Positions 34,848 to 45,187 are shown, numbered from the stretch's first letter. The stretch: 64,000 nucleotides of DNA from Stappia sediminis (GCF_009826895.1 NZ_WUMV01000002.1:62001-126000), one strand, 5' to 3'. A program made the numbers and translations. Notes: generated by a model from the sequence alone, not told the origin.

Positions 34848-35588
34848 TCATGCATATTCGATGGCACCGGTTATCAGGCCGGTCACTTCCTCCGGCGAAC
34901 TTTCCGCCGCCTTCTTGCTGGCGACGAGCTGGCCGCGCCTAAGAACGGCTATCACATCCGATACGGCGAAGACGTCGGGCATCCGGTGGCTGATCAAAAT
35001 GACACTGATGCCGTGGTCGCGCAGGTTGCGGATCAGGTCGAGAACCTCGGCGACCTGCCGGACCGAGATAGCGGCTGTCGGCTCGTCGAGCAGGACGATC
35101 TTGGCGTCCGAGAGCAACGTCCGGGCAATTGCTACCGCCTGGCGCTGGCCTCCCGACATACGCCGAACCACATCCCGGGGCCGGGTTTCGGACTTGAGGC
35201 GGGCGAAGAGCTTGGCTGAGGTTGTACGCATCTCTTCATAGTCGATCGCACCGAACGGTCCGAACCGCTTCATCGGCTCGCGCCCCAGGAACACATTCGA
35301 AGCGGCGGTGAAGTGATCGCAGAGCGCGAGGTCCTGATAGACGATCTCTATGCCTTCGCGCTGGGCGTCTATCGGCTTGTGGAATTCGACGCGCTTGTCG
35401 TCGATCCGGATCTCGCCTGTCGTCGGACGGTAGTTGCCAGCAATGATCTTCACAAGCGTCGACTTGCCTGCGCCATTGTCCCCCATCAGCCCTATCACCT
35501 CGCCAGGCCCGAGCTGGAGTGAAACGTTGTCGAGCGCCTGGATAGCCCCGAAGCTTTTGGAGACGCCGGACAACTTCAGCCGTGACAT
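34848..35588 (-). CDS. Sugar ABC transporter ATP-binding protein, single domain
   Basis: 246-residue ATPase with one nucleotide-binding domain, like FrcA rather than the two-domain RbsA. Walker A GDNGAGKST, Q-loop IVYQDLALCDHFTAASNVFLGRE, signature MSGGQRQAV, Walker B IVLLDEPTAAISVRQ and switch ISHRMPDVF are intact. The ATG at 35588 has GGGGGAG upstream; an adjacent ATG at 35591 is possible. It works with the permease at 33845-34837 and is the first gene of the minus-strand transcript. Confidence 0.92.
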   Translation of the reverse strand: MSRLKLSGVSKSFGAIQALDNVSLQLGPGEVIGLMGDNGAGKSTLVKIIAGNYRPTTGEIRIDDKRVEFHKPIDAQREGIEIVYQDLALCDHFTAASNVFLGREPMKRFGPFGAIDYEEMRTTSAKLFARLKSETRPRDVVRRMSGGQRQAVAIARTLLSDAKIVLLDEPTAAISVRQVAEVLDLIRNLRDHGISVILISHRMPDVFAVSDVIAVLRRGQLVASKKAAESSPEEVTGLITGAIEYA

Positions 35589-35591
35589 CAT

Positions 35592-35771
35592 TCTCCCCCT
35601 TGTGACGGTGCGAGAATTGTTCCCCGCGGTGTCTGCCTGTTTGCGAATCCAGGCGTATTGCCAGAACAGGATATGTCGTAGCGTCAATTTATAACTTGAC
35701 TTGGTAATATTAGTAAATAACCATTAGCAATAATAAAGCCAATAGCAAGCACCGTGGTTTTGGGGAGGGCG
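35592..35771. promoter_or_regulatory. Divergent promoter/operator region of the sugar-uptake locus
   Basis: AT-rich 180-base gap between the minus-strand ATPase and the plus-strand epimerase. A TTGACT at 35696-35701 is a candidate -35 for the plus strand, and a TTGACG-type hexamer appears on the other strand nearby. An imperfect 22-bp dyad with ends TGGT (35702-35705) and ACCA (35720-35723) overlaps this region and is the best candidate operator for the LacI regulator. GGGGAGG precedes the ATG at 35772. Confidence 0.4.
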
Positions 35772-36752
35772 ATGCGGCTTCTTCTGACAGGGGTGACCGG
35801 CAAGGTCGGGCAGAATTTCCTGCCTGCTTTCCTGGAAGCGGATCGGTTTCGCGATTGGGACGTCGTGGCGATCTGCAACAATCGTACGATTCCCGAAACC
35901 GGCCGTCTGTCCGTGATCAATGGCTCCATCGCCGACCCGGACGTGGTCGGGGCGGCAATCGAGGGCGCTACCCACGTTCTCCACATGGCAGCGGTCAAGG
36001 AATCGCCCGACGTCTGCATAGACGTTGCGATAAAGGGAATTTTTCTGCTGCTAGAAGCGTTTCGGCAGTCGCCGGACGCGCGGCAGTTCATCCTGATCGG
36101 AGGAGACTGCTCGGTTGGACATGCGTTCCAACCTTATCCCGGACCCGTGACAGAGACATCTCCACGCAAGGCTTACCCAGGTTGTTACGCGCTGACGAAG
36201 GTGGTCGAGGAGACGATGCTGGAGCAGTTTCAGCTTCAGTACGGCCTGAACGGCTGCATCCTGCGCGCTCCATGGATCATGGAAAAGGATGATTTTCGCT
36301 TTGCGTTGAGCTTCGGCGAAGACCAGTTCGGCGGCCCGCCCTGGAGCGAATACATGTCGGATGAGGATATCGAACGGAGTGCAAGTGAAGGCCTCGTTCC
36401 GATGATGATCGACCGGGGCGGAAGCCCGCTTCGGCGAAATTTCGTCCACGTCGATGATGTCGTTACGGCGATCCTTGCCGCCCTCGATAATCCGGCCGCC
36501 AACCAGCAGCTATTCAACATCTCGATGGACGAGCCGGTCGACTACGGCGAGATGGCCGATTACCTGAGAAATACCCGCCGGATCGAGGCGAAAGAAGTGC
36601 GGACGCCGCTCTATAGCAATTGGCTGGACAATACGAAGGCGCGGCTCCTTCTCGGCTGGCGACCGAAGGTCGATCTCGAACGCCTCATCGAAATGGCATG
36701 GAGCTACGACCGCGCCGCCGATAATCCGCGAAAGGTTTGGTACCCCGGATAA
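35772..36752 (+). CDS. NAD(P)-dependent sugar epimerase/dehydratase (extended SDR)
   Basis: 326-residue extended short-chain dehydrogenase. The nucleotide motif is GVTGKVG (residues 7-13, GxxGxxG), and the catalytic Tyr139 and Lys143 lie in YPGCYALTKVVEE with Ser114 upstream in GGDCSVGHAF. The C-terminal part FVHVDDVVTAILAALDN is the substrate-side signature of epimerases and uronate dehydrogenases. ATG at 35772 follows GGGGAGG. First gene of the plus-strand unit before two binding proteins, an ATPase and a permease, so it probably acts on the imported sugar or sugar acid. Confidence 0.83.
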   Translation: MRLLLTGVTGKVGQNFLPAFLEADRFRDWDVVAICNNRTIPETGRLSVINGSIADPDVVGAAIEGATHVLHMAAVKESPDVCIDVAIKGIFLLLEAFRQSPDARQFILIGGDCSVGHAFQPYPGPVTETSPRKAYPGCYALTKVVEETMLEQFQLQYGLNGCILRAPWIMEKDDFRFALSFGEDQFGGPPWSEYMSDEDIERSASEGLVPMMIDRGGSPLRRNFVHVDDVVTAILAALDNPAANQQLFNISMDEPVDYGEMADYLRNTRRIEAKEVRTPLYSNWLDNTKARLLLGWRPKVDLERLIEMAWSYDRAADNPRKVWYPG

Positions 36753-36797
36753 AGCGCTGAGTGAATTGATCAAATTACATCTAGGGAGGAAAGAAAA

Positions 36798-37793
36798 GTG
36801 ACTAACAAGTTCAAAATTCTGGCCACCGTTGCGATGGTCGCCGCTCTTTCTTGCGCCGCGGCCGTCGCCCAGGACAAGAAGACGCTCGCCATTGTCGTGA
36901 AAGGCCTCGACAACCCCTTCTTCGAGCAGATCAACCTTGGCTGTCAAAAATGGATGTCGGAGAACGCCGACAGCGACTACCAATGCCTCTACACTGGCCC
37001 GGCATCGTCGGCGGACGAAGCGGGCGAAGTGCAGATCGTCGACGATCTTCTGACAAGTGGCGTCGCGGCCATCGCGATCTCGCCGTCGAACGCGCCCTCC
37101 ATGGCCAACCGGGTTCGCGCTATCGCGCCGAGTGTACCGGTGATGACGATCGACGCGGACTTCCTCGAGCAGGATCGCGATCTCCGCGCCACCTACCTCG
37201 GCACCGATAATTACCTGATGGGTGTCAAGATGGCGGAAGAAGCCGCGAAGCTGAAGCCCGAAGGCGGCACGGTTTGCCTTCAACTCGGCAACGTTGCTGC
37301 GGACAATATCAATGCCCGCGCGCAAGGCTTCCGCGATACCGCGAGTGGCGAAAAGGGCATTGACCGACTGACAGGACAAAACGGTTGGACCGAGATCGAC
37401 GGTTGCCCGGTCTTTACTAACGATCAGGCGGACCTTGCCAACCAGCAGATGTCGGACGTGTTTACCGCTAACCCGGATCTCGATGCCTTCATCCTGATCG
37501 GCGGCTGGGCACAGTTCGCGCCGCAGGCCTACACACAGGTGACGGACCAGGTGATGGACAAGCTCAAGTCTGGTGAGCTGATCATCATCGCGGGCGACAC
37601 CTTGCCTCCGCAAACCGAGGCGTTCCGAGAGGGGCGTAGCCACGCTCAGGTTGGACAGCGTCCATTCGAGATGGGCTATCGCGCGCCGGACGTGATGATC
37701 CAACTCATTAATGGGGAGGCGGTGGAAGATCCTCTCTACACGGGCCTCGACGTCTGCAATCAGGAAGATCCCGGCTTTTGCAAGGACAACTGA
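36798..37793 (+). CDS. Periplasmic sugar-binding protein (RbsB family), first of two
   Basis: 331-residue receptor with signal peptide (MTNKFKILATVAMVAALSCAAAVA, cleavage before QDKK). It starts with GTG at 36798 after GGGAGGAAAG. The type I periplasmic fold begins TLAIVVKGLDNPFFEQINLG and contains DDLLTSGVAAIAISPSNA. Unlike most RbsB proteins it has several Cys residues in the mature part, including a pair close to the C-terminus (DVCNQEDPGFCKDN), which could form disulfides. The epimerase gene lies 45 bases upstream. Confidence 0.9.
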   Translation: MTNKFKILATVAMVAALSCAAAVAQDKKTLAIVVKGLDNPFFEQINLGCQKWMSENADSDYQCLYTGPASSADEAGEVQIVDDLLTSGVAAIAISPSNAPSMANRVRAIAPSVPVMTIDADFLEQDRDLRATYLGTDNYLMGVKMAEEAAKLKPEGGTVCLQLGNVAADNINARAQGFRDTASGEKGIDRLTGQNGWTEIDGCPVFTNDQADLANQQMSDVFTANPDLDAFILIGGWAQFAPQAYTQVTDQVMDKLKSGELIIIAGDTLPPQTEAFREGRSHAQVGQRPFEMGYRAPDVMIQLINGEAVEDPLYTGLDVCNQEDPGFCKDN

Positions 37794-37921
37794 CCTTCAA
37801 TGCTCGCGAGCCCGGCCCTTAGTGGTCGGTACTCGGCGTGCGTGGTTTAATGATATCGAGCAGTAATATTAATGAATTCGGCTCCAGCTCGGCCGCTGAA
37901 AGTGCTAATGGGAGGAAGGCA

Positions 37922-38869
37922 ATGACACTTATACGGACGGTTGCAATCGCCGCGCTCGTCGCAGTATTCGCCACGGGGGCCACGGCCCAGGAGAAGCCTA
38001 GGCTCGCGTTCGTCGTGAACGCGGCTTCCGACTTCTGGAAGCTCGCGGAAGCGGGTGTGAACGCTGCTCAGAAGGAGTTGCCCGGCTATGAGCTGCAATT
38101 CAGGTATCCTGCTCAGGGCACGGCGGCGCTTCAAAACGCACTGATGGACGATCTCGTCGCTGCCGGAACCGACGCGATCATGATTTCTTCGGTCGACCCG
38201 AAGACTTCGATCGACGCATTTAACCGGATCGCCGCGCAGGTACCTCTCTTCACCACCGATTCGGATGCCCCTGCGAGCAACCGCATAGCCTACCTCGGTT
38301 CGTCAAACACGGCGGCGGGCATCCAGGCGGGCGAAATCGCGAAAAAGGCATTGCCGAACGGTGGCAAGTGTATGGGTTTCGTTGGTTTCCTTGGCGCCGA
38401 CAACGCGGTCGAAAGGATCGCGGGTTTCCGGGAGGCGGTGGAAGGTTCGGGGATCGAACTGGTCGATGTTCGCGGTGACGATGTTGATTTCGCGCGCGCC
38501 CGCTCGAACGTTGACGACGTGCTGGCGGCGATGCCGGAGATCGACTGTATGGTGGGCTTCTATTCCTACAACCCGCCGAAGATCTACGAGGCACTTCAGG
38601 CGGCCGGCAAGCTGGGCGAAATTACCGTCATCGCATTCGACGAGGATCCGGTAACGCTCGGTGCGGTCCGCCAAGGTTCTTTCGCCGGCACCGTCGTCCA
38701 GGATCCGTATCAGTGGGGATATCAGGGGATGCATCTGATGGCGGACTTTCTGGAGGGCGACAAGTCCGGGATTCCGGCGGACGGGCTGATTATCGTTCCG
38801 ACCAAAGTAATCGACCAGTCGAACGTCGACGACTTCGAGGCGGAATTGAAAGCGCGAATTGCCGGATAA
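37922..38869 (+). CDS. Periplasmic sugar-binding protein (RbsB family), second of two
   Basis: 315-residue receptor with signal peptide (MTLIRTVAIAALVAVFATGATA, cleavage before QEKP). The ATG at 37922 has GGGAGGAAGG upstream. The mature start RLAFVVNAASDFWKLAEAGV, the DSDAPASNRIAYLGSSNTAAG loop and VIAFDEDPVTLGAVRQGSFAGTVVQDPYQWGYQG are typical of the family. Its sequence is clearly different from the preceding receptor, so the two probably bind different ligands or serve the two different permeases. Followed after 83 bases by the two-domain ATPase. Confidence 0.9.
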   Translation: MTLIRTVAIAALVAVFATGATAQEKPRLAFVVNAASDFWKLAEAGVNAAQKELPGYELQFRYPAQGTAALQNALMDDLVAAGTDAIMISSVDPKTSIDAFNRIAAQVPLFTTDSDAPASNRIAYLGSSNTAAGIQAGEIAKKALPNGGKCMGFVGFLGADNAVERIAGFREAVEGSGIELVDVRGDDVDFARARSNVDDVLAAMPEIDCMVGFYSYNPPKIYEALQAAGKLGEITVIAFDEDPVTLGAVRQGSFAGTVVQDPYQWGYQGMHLMADFLEGDKSGIPADGLIIVPTKVIDQSNVDDFEAELKARIAG

Positions 38870-38952
38870 GCGGTGCCCTCCCACTTGAAGCGGGGTGCGC
38901 GAACCGTGAAAGTCGCCTCGCGCATCCCAACTTTCCCGGAAGCATCGCAGTG

Positions 38953-40446
38953 ATGAGACCACCTATCGATCTGGCGCTCTCCCGGATTACCAAAGTCTAC
39001 CCGGGAGTCGTGGCTCTGCAGCACGTCAGCCTTAACATCCGAGGAGGCGAGATCGTCGGGCTGATCGGCGAAAACGGTGCCGGCAAGTCGACATTGATGA
39101 AGGTGCTGGGGGGCACCATAGCCCCGGACGGCGGTGCGATTGCCATCGACGGCGAAAGCTATGATGCGCTGACGCCAAGCGAGGCGACCACGCATGGCAT
39201 TGCCTTCGTTCACCAGGAACTGAACACCTTCGCGAATATCGATGTCGCAGGAAACATCCTGTTGGGACGCGAGGTCGCGAGCTCAGCGTTCCGACTGCTG
39301 GACCAGCAGGCGATGACCCGCGAGGTTCGCCCCATTCTGGACCTTCTCGGCGCCAGATTCCGGCCGGTGGATTCCGTTGCCGACCTCTCCCTCGCCGAAC
39401 AGCAGATACTCGAGATCGCCAAGGCGCTTTCGATGAAGGCACGGCTCGTTATCTTCGACGAGCCGACGTCGAGCCTGACCCTGTCGGAGACAGAGCGCCT
39501 GCTTGACGTCATGCGTCAGCTTAAAGCGGACGGCGTCGCGGTGCTCTTCATTAGCCATCGCCTCCCCGAGATCGAGAGCGTCGTCGACCGCGCCATTGTC
39601 CTGCGCGACGGCAAGAATGCCGGTGAACTCGCACGCGACGAGATCACGAAGGACCGGATGGTAGAGATGATGATCGGGAGGAACATCGGGCGCAACAAGC
39701 ATCACCACGTTCCAGCCCGGTCCGAACCCGCACTGCGGATCGTTGGCGTGAAAACCGATGCATATCCGTCAATACCTGTCGACCTGACACTCTACGCTGG
39801 CGAAATACTTGGGCTTGCCGGGCTCGTCGGCGCAGGAAGGTCCGAACTGGCGCGGGCAGTCTTCGGTGTCGACGCGCGGCACGCGGGTGAGGTGACCTTG
39901 AACGGCGAAAGCCTTGCGCCAAACTCGGTCGCAGCATCCATTGAGGCCGGTCTCTGCCTCGTACCGGAAAACCGGAAAGAGGAAGGGCTGATCCTCGACT
40001 TTGCCGTGCTCGACAACATTTCGCTCCCCAATCTCGGCAAACTCCGGCAAGGCTGGTTCGTCGACCGCAGGGCGGAAGCTCGGCTCGGCGCGGTATCGAC
40101 GGAAATGCTAGCGATCAAGGCGTCGACGCTTCAGGGCGCGGTTTCCTCGCTTTCGGGCGGAAACCAACAGAAGGTCGTGCTGGCGAAGTGGCTGGCGACG
40201 GATCCAAAGGTGATCATTATGGATGAGCCGACCCGCGGAATAGACGTGGGCGCGAAGGGCGAAGTCTATTCCCTCATGCGAAGTCTCGCCGACAGGGGCG
40301 TCGCCATCCTGATGATTTCGAGCGACATGGAAGAAGTGATCGGCGTCTCGGACCGCGTCGCGGTGATGAGCGCAGGTCGGGTCACGGGTATTCTCCCGCC
40401 GGAAGACCTTACCGAGCAGAATATCCTGAGGCTGGCGGTCGGGTAG
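38953..40446 (+). CDS. Sugar ABC transporter ATP-binding protein, two domains (RbsA type)
   Basis: 497-residue tandem ATPase. First domain: Walker A GENGAGKST, signature region LSLAEQQILEIAKAL, Walker B LVIFDEPTSSLT. Second domain: degenerate Walker A GLVGAGRSE, full signature LSGGNQQKVVLAKWL, Walker B VIIMDEPTRGIDVGAKGEV. This asymmetry is normal for RbsA/XylG. The ATG at 38953 begins at the conserved N-terminus; the open frame upstream overlaps the receptor gene and is not real. It partners the permease at 40474-41475. Confidence 0.93.
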   Translation: MRPPIDLALSRITKVYPGVVALQHVSLNIRGGEIVGLIGENGAGKSTLMKVLGGTIAPDGGAIAIDGESYDALTPSEATTHGIAFVHQELNTFANIDVAGNILLGREVASSAFRLLDQQAMTREVRPILDLLGARFRPVDSVADLSLAEQQILEIAKALSMKARLVIFDEPTSSLTLSETERLLDVMRQLKADGVAVLFISHRLPEIESVVDRAIVLRDGKNAGELARDEITKDRMVEMMIGRNIGRNKHHHVPARSEPALRIVGVKTDAYPSIPVDLTLYAGEILGLAGLVGAGRSELARAVFGVDARHAGEVTLNGESLAPNSVAASIEAGLCLVPENRKEEGLILDFAVLDNISLPNLGKLRQGWFVDRRAEARLGAVSTEMLAIKASTLQGAVSSLSGGNQQKVVLAKWLATDPKVIIMDEPTRGIDVGAKGEVYSLMRSLADRGVAILMISSDMEEVIGVSDRVAVMSAGRVTGILPPEDLTEQNILRLAVG

Positions 40447-40473
40447 TGGGGTGAAGCCGGGAGGTGAGCAAAG

Positions 40474-41475
40474 GTGCAGAAGAAGGATATCGGGCTTGCA
40501 ATTCTGGTGCTGACGGTGGCGGCGGCTGTCGCTGCTCTGAATCCGCGGTTCCTGTCGCCGATCAACCTTGCCAATACCGCAAACCTGATAGGGCTTTTTG
40601 GCCTTTTTTCCATAGCCGAGGCCTTTGTCATAGTAACGGCCGGGATCGAGCTTTCGGTCGGGTCGGTCATCGCCCTCCTGGGGGTCTTGTTCGTCGACAT
40701 GATCGTCAACCAGGGTATCCCCTGGCCGATTGCGATGGTGGTCGTGCTGGTGCTTGGTGCGGTCATCGGCCTGCTCCACGGCCTCCTTGTCACCCGGCTC
40801 AAGCTTCAGCCGTTCGTGGTCACGCTCTGCGGGCTGCTCATTTACCGCGGCATTGCGCGCTTTTACACCGCTGACGGAACCGCGGGCTTCTCGTTCGGAG
40901 ACGAGTTCCCATGGCTCGAATGGCTGGTGTCGGGCAGAACTTCGGGCGTCCCGCATTCCATAATCGCGTTTTCGGTGGTGGCGGCGTTCTCGTGGTTGCT
41001 GCTTCACCGGACGGTCTTCGGGCGCCATCTCTACGCCGTTGGCAAGAATGAGGAAGCAGCGCGTTTCTCGGGCATCAAGACCACTCGCGTCATTATAGCG
41101 GCCTATATCATCTGCGCGGTGTTGACAGCGCTTTCGGCGATTTTCTTCGCAATGTATACGCGCTCGATACACCCTGCATCGCACGGCAATTTCTACGAAC
41201 TCTATGCCATCGCTGCGGCGGTACTGGGAGGGTTTTCTCTACGGGGCGGCGAAGGTTCGATCGTTGGCGTCGTTCTGGGCGTAATCCTTCTGCAAGTCCT
41301 TCAGAACCTCGTGAACCTTCTTGGCATCCCATCTTCGCTAAACTTCGCCGTGATGGGCGGCGTCATACTTATCGGCGTCATCGCGGACACGCAGTTCGCA
41401 AGATATCGCAGCGCTCGCAGACAGGCTGCGGCACTTGCGTCTTTGCGGACAATCGCCGGTACCCGTGCGGATTAG
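40474..41475 (+). CDS. Sugar ABC transporter permease (RbsC family)
   Basis: 333-residue permease. The family hallmark is VIVTAGIELSVGSVIALLGV, and the C-terminal GGFSLRGGEGSIVGVVLGVILLQVLQNL is conserved. About eight to ten membrane helices. The start is GTG at 40474 with GGGAGG upstream. Last gene of the plus-strand sugar unit; 260 bases without a recognisable gene or clear terminator follow before the minus-strand tRNA-Thr. Confidence 0.92.
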   Translation: MQKKDIGLAILVLTVAAAVAALNPRFLSPINLANTANLIGLFGLFSIAEAFVIVTAGIELSVGSVIALLGVLFVDMIVNQGIPWPIAMVVVLVLGAVIGLLHGLLVTRLKLQPFVVTLCGLLIYRGIARFYTADGTAGFSFGDEFPWLEWLVSGRTSGVPHSIIAFSVVAAFSWLLLHRTVFGRHLYAVGKNEEAARFSGIKTTRVIIAAYIICAVLTALSAIFFAMYTRSIHPASHGNFYELYAIAAAVLGGFSLRGGEGSIVGVVLGVILLQVLQNLVNLLGIPSSLNFAVMGGVILIGVIADTQFARYRSARRQAAALASLRTIAGTRAD

Positions 41476-41735
41476 GTTACGGCCTCATAAACGAGGTTGA
41501 AATGGTATGGGAGGATTAGTTCGGATACCGCAGCGCTTCCCACGAAAGCGAAATGGCTCTTCTGGAAATCGCTCTGGTGAAGCTTGCGGTACTGTGACTG
41601 CCACTTTCAGTCTTCAGGGCAGCGCCCATGCGAATAATAGGTATGTTTAGGCGCAAATCGGAATTCTGTTGGACGTTATTTGGACGCCGGAATCAAGATT
41701 CGCGGATCGACAATTTCCTAAACAATTGATTTTAT

Positions 41736-41811
<76 letters not shown>

Positions 41812-41974
41812 GCTAACTTGTTTTGGCGTCGTCGCGAAGCGGCGAACTTCCGGGGAAATAAGCCGGGCAATTTCACTCCCAGACTGTAATCCGGCACCTA
41901 GATGCCGGAAAATCCGCCGTCTGTCCACCGCTTTGGACCGATTTTGAGAGCGGCATTCACATATTGTCTTCCGG

Positions 41975-42799
41975 CTATGGCGAAGGTCGAAGTCCCATAC
42001 CCGCGCGGGAGATGTAGAGCGCAAGAACAGCAGCGTTCGAAACGTTGAGAGAACGGATCTTTCCGGGCATGTCGAGCCTCGCGAGACGATCGCAAGCGGC
42101 GCGTACGCCTTGCCGTACGCCCTTTCCTTCGGACCCGAGCACCAGGACCACATTTGCGGCGAATGGGGTATCCTCCAGTGAAGCTTCGCCGTCGCTGTCC
42201 AAAGCGATTCGTTGAAAGCCCTGCGCTCCCATCTCTTCGAGGAAGCGAGCCATGTTTTTCACGCGAACGTGACGTATCAGGTCGAGCGCGCCGGACGCGG
42301 ATTTGGCGAGAACCGGGCCTTCGTCGGGTGCGTGCCGTTCCGTGGTCACCACGGCGTCCGCGCCAAGAGCTACCGCGGAGCGCAGGATGGCGCCGACATT
42401 ATGCGGATCGGTTACCTGGTCGAGGGCGAGCACCAGTCGCGCGCCCTTGAGTTCGCGCACGCCATAGGCGGGCAGGGGATCCGCCTCCAATACGACGCCT
42501 TGATGAACGGCGTCCTGCCCGACCATTTTTTGCAGACCCTTCGGTGTCGTCTCTTCGACGGGAACATCGGGAAACACGCCCCGCTCCTGAAGGCGTCGCA
42601 AGGCGTTCGGCGTTGCAAACAGCCGGTGGCGCTTGCGTTCCGGGTTTGCAAAGGCGGCTTCCACGGTATGAAGGCCATAAAGGCGGATCGGGCCGGACAT
42701 TTCGGGGGTGCCGGTCTGTCTGCGCGGTTTCGCCGGGCGGCCGGGCATCGGATTTCGGTGCGGGTGGCTTTTCATCCACATCGCATAAACCCGTTTCAT
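41975..42799 (-). CDS. rlmB: 23S rRNA (guanosine-2'-O)-methyltransferase RlmB (SpoU/TrmH family)
   Basis: 274-residue SPOUT methyltransferase. A basic N-terminal tail (about 1-35) precedes the L30e-like substrate domain (IRLYGLHTVEAAFANPERKRH). The knot contains motif 1 DQVTDPHNVGAILRSAVALGAD, motif 2 VLVLGSEGKGVR and motif 3 IRSLNVSNAAVLALYISR, whose Arg, Glu and Asn residues are catalytic. RlmB methylates G2251 of the 23S peptidyl-transferase loop; assignment over TrmH rests on the N-terminal domain. ATG at 42799 or an in-frame ATG at 42781 are both possible. Located upstream of, and divergent from, the tRNA-Tyr/tuf unit. Confidence 0.88.
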   Translation of the reverse strand: MKRVYAMWMKSHPHRNPMPGRPAKPRRQTGTPEMSGPIRLYGLHTVEAAFANPERKRHRLFATPNALRRLQERGVFPDVPVEETTPKGLQKMVGQDAVHQGVVLEADPLPAYGVRELKGARLVLALDQVTDPHNVGAILRSAVALGADAVVTTERHAPDEGPVLAKSASGALDLIRHVRVKNMARFLEEMGAQGFQRIALDSDGEASLEDTPFAANVVLVLGSEGKGVRQGVRAACDRLARLDMPGKIRSLNVSNAAVLALYISRAGMGLRPSP

Positions 42800-43165
42800 C
42801 CCGCCGACAACCGGGAGTATGGCCCTCCGCTAGGGTTGGATGCGGTGAAAAGGTTGGATGTGATGAATATGAGATGAAACGCCCCGGCAAAGCCCCTGAC
42901 GGCGACGATGTGGCGGAACGGATCGAAGGTTCAGGTTTGCAGACACTAAAATATGCAATTGCCCATCAAGTGGATAACGCCGGCAGACGCCGCGATACAT
43001 CCATCCGTCGCAAGCTTTTCACCGGGGAATTTAAAAACAGTCAAAAACTGCGTTGACACCCTCGGGCCCGATCTGCATAACACGCGCCACGGGATCGGCC
43101 CCGCCTTGATTGCGGGGGTGTTGCCGTGAAGCCATCCTGGAAGCTTCGGCCGAAGGATAGGGTCC
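42800..43165. other. Gap between rlmB and tRNA-Tyr, with possible 60-residue ORF
   Basis: A plus-strand frame from ATG 42874 to 43056 could encode a basic 60-residue peptide starting MKRPGKAPDGDDVAERIEG. It has no clear ribosome site and its stop runs into the -35 of the tRNA-Tyr promoter, so I do not call it a gene. The rest of the gap holds the rlmB start region and that promoter. Confidence 0.5.
43053..43081 (+). promoter_or_regulatory. Strong promoter of the tRNA-Tyr / tRNA-Gly / tuf unit
   Basis: TTGACA at 43053-43058, a 17-base spacer and CATAAC at 43076-43081 give a near-consensus housekeeping sigma promoter about 85 bases before tRNA-Tyr. A GC-rich stretch right after the -35 and start-site region is compatible with stringent control, as for other stable RNA promoters, but that is inference. 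Confidence 0.65.
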
Positions 43166-43250
43166 GGAGGAGTGCCCGAGTGGTTAAAGGGGGCGGACTG
43201 TAAATCCGCTGGCTCAGCCTACGTTGGTTCGAATCCAACCTCCTCCACCA
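43166..43250 (+). tRNA. tRNA-Tyr (anticodon GTA)
   Basis: 85-base class II tRNA with long variable arm (CTGGCTCAGCCTACG region) and encoded CCA. Acceptor GGAGGAG pairs with CTCCTCC. The anticodon loop CTGTAAA gives GTA, and the T-arm contains GGTTCGAATCC. First product of the tRNA-tuf transcript. Confidence 0.97.
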
Positions 43251-43266
43251 CCCTATGGTCGGATGT

Positions 43267-43340
43267 GCGGGTGTAGCTCAATGGTAGAGCAGCAGCCTTC
43301 CAAGCTGACGACGAGGGTTCGATTCCCTTCACCCGCTCCA
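43267..43340 (+). tRNA. tRNA-Gly (anticodon TCC)
   Basis: 74-base cloverleaf with encoded CCA. Acceptor GCGGGTG pairs with CACCCGC; the anticodon loop CTTCCAA gives TCC; the T-arm contains GGGTTCGATTCCC. Sixteen bases after tRNA-Tyr, so both are cut from one transcript that continues into tuf. Confidence 0.97.
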
Positions 43341-43486
43341 CCTGCCGGGCGAAACCGGAAGTGACTAGGGTACGCCACGCGGTGCATGGTCCTATGTCAT
43401 TGGGACAATCGTTCCACCACGGTCGAAAGCCATAAGCGTGCCGAGACCGATCGACAGAACAGCGGATTGGACAGAGAGCGACGCCG

Positions 43487-44662
<1,176 letters not shown>

Positions 44663-44673
44663 CGAATTCGAGT

Positions 44674-44707
44674 GCCGCCGGGCTAAACGCCCGGCGGCGT
44701 TTCCTTT
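44674..44707 (+). terminator. Rho-independent terminator after tuf copy 1
   Basis: A 10-bp perfect GC stem (GCCGCCGGGC / GCCCGGCGGC) around a TAAAC loop at 44674-44698 is followed by GTTTCCTTT. It separates tuf from tRNA-Trp and secE. Confidence 0.85.
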
Positions 44708-44774
44708 CCCGGTTTTGGCTTGATCTTTTGCAAAACCGGAACTAGCAAAAGTATCTGCCAGTCTTGGCAAATAC

Positions 44775-44850
44775 AGGGGTGTAGCTCAGTTGGAAGAGCG
44801 GCGGTCTCCAAAACCGCAGGTCGGGGGTTCGAGACCCTCCGCCCCTGCCA
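44775..44850 (+). tRNA. tRNA-Trp (anticodon CCA)
   Basis: 76-base cloverleaf with encoded terminal CCA. Acceptor AGGGGTG pairs with CGCCCCT (one G-T); the anticodon loop CTCCAAA gives CCA; the T-arm contains GGGTTCGAGACCC. The position between tuf and secE is the usual one in alphaproteobacteria. Confidence 0.97.
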
Positions 44851-44954
44851 CTTTTGCTCTTGAACGCGAAGCCAATAGGCTTTAAGTAGGGCTTTCGGGC
44901 AGGCGCGCGGACCCATCCGCGCGCCCGCGCGTCTTGAGTTAGGCCGATAGCGGA

Positions 44955-45152
44955 ATGGCGAAATCCAATCCTTTCACATTTATTCAGCAGGTACGCTCGG
45001 AGGTGTCCAAAGTCACTTGGCCGACGCGTCGGGAGACGGCGGTGACCACCGTAATGGTTTTCATTATGGTTTTCATTGCCTCGATCTTCTTTTTGCTCGC
45101 TGATCAGGCGATGGGCTGGGGTGTGGGCTTGCTGCTTGGAGTCGGCAACTGA
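44955..45152 (+). CDS. secE: Preprotein translocase subunit SecE
   Basis: 65-residue short-form SecE with a single transmembrane helix (residues about 32-60). The amphipathic cytoplasmic helix with the conserved [16 protein letters not shown] motif that clamps SecY precedes it. Enterobacterial SecE has two extra helices; the short form is normal here. It begins the secE-nusG pair, 36 bases before nusG. Confidence 0.95.
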   Translation: MAKSNPFTFIQQVRSEVSKVTWPTRRETAVTTVMVFIMVFIASIFFLLADQAMGWGVGLLLGVGN

Positions 45153-45187
45153 CGCCGCACCCGGAAACACAATCGGATCAGAGGTCA

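Noticed and set aside
42874-43056. Possible 60-residue gene starting MKRPGKAPDG
   Set aside because: No ribosome site, and its end overlaps the -35 of the tRNA-Tyr promoter. Left as a note in the gap entry.
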